Shown here: one piece after another, positions 62,244-64,000 of the stretch | How the letters are laid out: each line of letters begins with the position of its first letter | Position numbering within the stretch: the first letter of the stretch is position 1 | DNA from: Candidatus Zixiibacteriota bacterium | Lineage (GTDB): Bacteria; Zixibacteria; MSB-5A5; GN15; FEB-12 | Length of the DNA stretch: 64,000 nucleotides | NCBI GenBank assembly: GCA_020351995.1 | Contig: CP070674.1 | Coordinates: forward strand, 1,949,077-2,013,076 | Reading direction: 5' to 3' | The notes under the pieces: model-generated | What the model was told of the DNA's origin: nothing | Database searches by the model: none | Seen by the model: the letters and a program-made list of their open reading frames with translations, nothing else | Program-made: the position numbers and the translations under genes

Positions 62244-64000
62244 GTGCTTTCCAGACGAACCATAATAAAGGGCACGCCCATTTCGGGAGGGCTCGTACTG
62301 GGTCAGGCACGTGTAATATTGCCCGGCGATGTTGAATTCGCGGAAATAACGGTGCCCGTATCGCGCGTCAGCGAAGAGATCGAAGCCCTGGAACAGGCCG
62401 TCGCGCAGACCATTGAAGAGATCCACGAGTTGCTGGATTCGGCCGGTAAGAAGATTGGCGGTCCGGTGGCCAAGATCTTTGACGCACAGCTCCTCATAGC
62501 TGATGACGAGCAATTTCTCAATCAGGTCAAACACCAAATCCGGTCTCAGCGACGTAATGCCGGATTCATTTACAACAGCCTTGTTCGCAGCACGACAGCA
62601 CCATTGAAAAGCTCGCCAGACTCTTACATGCAACAAATGGCGACGGATATCGAGGCTGTGGCCCAGCGGGTTCTGTCACACCTGAGCGGTCATAACAAGA
62701 GCGACCAGAAGTTCCCACCCCACACGATTCTGGTGGGAAAAATGTTCACTCCCGGCGACATTCTCAGCTATCGCAAACGTAAGGCGATCGGCTTCCTGGT
62801 CGGCGAGGGCGGCGTTAATTCGCATATGGCTTTGATCAGCCGCGCGCTGAGATTGCCGATGGTCATGGCCCATGACGTGCATTTTGAAATCGTCAATGAC
62901 GCCAAGCTCATAATTGACGGTACATCCGGTGAGGTCATTGTCAACCCCAGTGATTCTGATTGGTCCGAATACCAGAAGAGAAAGAAACGCCAGGGGCCGG
63001 CGGCCATAACGCGCATTCGAAAGCTGGCCGATATACCGCCGGTGACGGCGGACGGCAAAGTCGTCCATGTCGGCGCCAATCTCACCCTCAGGGGACCCGC
63101 CGATGATGTGCTTTCGGAAAGAAAGATACCGGTGGGATTGTATCGGACCGAGTTTCTCTACCTTGCGAATTACGACTTCCCGGACGAGGACTACCAATTC
63201 CAGTATTACTATCAGATCGCGGAGAAGTATGCCGACACAACCGTAACATTCAGGGTTTTTGATCTGGGCTATGACAAACTGGTGGCCGACACCGGCTGGC
63301 CGTCGGAAGATAACCCGGCGTTGGGGTGGCGTGGTATGCGGGCCATGCTTGACATGAATCATATATTCAAGACGCAGCTTGGAGCCATCCTCAGGGCATC
63401 GGTGCTTAAGAACGTGAAAATCCTCCTGCCCATGATAACCGACGTATCGGAGCTGGAGCAGGCGCGGAAGCTGATATCTCAAGCCAAGTTCAGGTTACGT
63501 AAGAACAGCGTTCCTTTCGACGAGGATATCGAGGTCGGCATCATGATAGAGGTACCTTCAGCGGCTATGACCGCTGACATTCTGGTCAGGAAAGCTGACT
63601 TTGTATCTATTGGTACTAACGATCTGGCGCAGTATACGCTGGCCGCCGATCGCACCAACAACCGGGTTTCCAGCCTTTACAGTTCCTATCATCCCTCCGT
63701 TCTCAAGCTGATCAGGATGATTGTAGAAGCGGCCCGACGACACGGAAAGTCGATTTCGGTATGCGGCGAAATGGCCGGCGATCTTCTGGCCTTACCGCTC
63801 TTTGTGGGGATGGAACTGGACTTACTGTCGATGAATCCCGCCCGAATTTTTGATGTCTGCCGGATGGTGCGCAAGATGGATTCAAGCATGGCCCGGCACC
63901 TGCTGAATTCCGTGCTGTCCAGCGATACGCAACAACAGGTCATACATAAGCTTCAGACGTACAAGAATGAGCTGGACAAGATGAAAACGATCAGAAGAAG
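62244..64000 (+). CDS. ptsI: PTS Enzyme I (PEP-protein phosphotransferase), 3' end cut by window edge
   Basis: 585 open codons run off the right edge from GTG 62244. AGGAGG lies 13 nt before it; no nearer start is in frame after the stop at 62220. The N-terminal HPr-binding domain is followed by G-E-G-G-V-N-S-H (His194, the phosphorylated residue; E. coli His189) and the PEP-binding barrel with G-L-Y-R-T-E-F-L-Y, G-I-M-I-E-V-P-S-A, G-T-N-D-L-A-Q-Y and V-C-G-E-M-A-G-D (active-site Cys). It takes phosphate from PEP and gives it to HPr. The usual G-G-x-T-S-H is V-N-S-H here. Confidence 0.93.
   Translation, partial: MLSRRTIIKGTPISGGLVLGQARVILPGDVEFAEITVPVSRVSEEIEALEQAVAQTIEEIHELLDSAGKKIGGPVAKIFDAQLLIADDEQFLNQVKHQIRSQRRNAGFIYNSLVRSTTAPLKSSPDSYMQQMATDIEAVAQRVLSHLSGHNKSDQKFPPHTILVGKMFTPGDILSYRKRKAIGFLVGEGGVNSHMALISRALRLPMVMAHDVHFEIVNDAKLIIDGTSGEVIVNPSDSDWSEYQKRKKRQGPAAITRIRKLADIPPVTADGKVVHVGANLTLRGPADDVLSERKIPVGLYRTEFLYLANYDFPDEDYQFQYYYQIAEKYADTTVTFRVFDLGYDKLVADTGWPSEDNPALGWRGMRAMLDMNHIFKTQLGAILRASVLKNVKILLPMITDVSELEQARKLISQAKFRLRKNSVPFDEDIEVGIMIEVPSAAMTADILVRKADFVSIGTNDLAQYTLAADRTNNRVSSLYSSYHPSVLKLIRMIVEAARRHGKSISVCGEMAGDLLALPLFVGMELDLLSMNPARIFDVCRMVRKMDSSMARHLLNSVLSSDTQQQVIHKLQTYKNELDKMKTIRR

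Overview
The window is a contiguous piece of a Gram-negative bacterial chromosome. TonB receptor, lipoproteins, Sec signal peptides and predicted beta-barrel proteins imply two membranes. One secreted protein ends in a YPNPFNP-type (type IX-like) C-terminal sorting module, two secreted M14 peptidases carry dockerin repeats (one also a thrombospondin type 3 calcium repeat), and there are many lipoproteins and TPR proteins. From family knowledge this mix suggests the FCB superphylum, perhaps candidate phylum Zixibacteria. That placement is inference. No rRNA, tRNA, CRISPR array, transposase or phage gene was seen.

Layout. 1-8.1 kb: a truncated GAF-GAF-SpoIIE phosphatase, four related secreted lipoproteins, an SLC13 transporter and a secreted TPR protein. 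8.2-11.6 kb: a nucleotide-sugar unit (gmd, rmd, UDP-HexNAc dehydrogenase) between a clear promoter and a clear terminator. 11.7-15.2 kb: a coupled HEAT-repeat/HD-GYP pair. 15.2-17.7 kb: DUF5683-like protein, lipid kinase and UbiA-family prenyltransferase. 17.9-24.8 kb: a Cys-rich protein, a selenocysteine-containing SelD, two tandem GT-C-like membrane proteins with TPR tails, superoxide dismutase and a small thioredoxin-fold-like protein. 25-39.4 kb: surface and secreted functions (TonB receptor, Cys-rich lipoprotein, S9 peptidase, FG-GAP protein with sorting tail, SSS transporter, two M14 peptidases). 39.4-41.9 kb: APH-type kinase, RsgA, and a tiny promoter/RBS/ORF/hairpin unit. 41.9-54.3 kb: a 12-kb operon of an ECF-like sigma factor, a membrane anti-sigma factor and three giant secreted TPR-CHAT proteins. 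54.3-59.7 kb: a structured inverted-repeat element, a lipoprotein, CsaA, a predicted beta-barrel protein, nitroreductase, PfkB kinase and CDP-alcohol phosphatidyltransferase. 59.8-64 kb: obg, dprA, ptsH and ptsI (running off the edge).

Most notable system: the sigma/anti-sigma/triple TPR-CHAT operon. All three CHAT proteins keep the His and Cys of a caspase-like protease and have signal peptides, while the anti-sigma factor has a zinc finger inside, one membrane helix and a beta-rich outer domain. A periplasmic protease cascade controlling the sigma factor is a testable inference. The last 407 nt of two of the CHAT genes are about 96% identical although the rest is diverged, which points to gene conversion. 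Just downstream lies an independent unit with a near-consensus promoter, a perfect Shine-Dalgarno, a 21-codon ORF and tandem hairpins, in front of rsgA.

Two start types are visible: genes with strong Shine-Dalgarno sequences, and four genes (SpoIIE-like, ubiA-like, selD, obg) with no Shine-Dalgarno whose -35-like box starts 35-36 nt before the ATG, suggesting leaderless mRNAs. selD contains an in-frame TGA at codon 21 with a bacterial SECIS-like hairpin directly after it.
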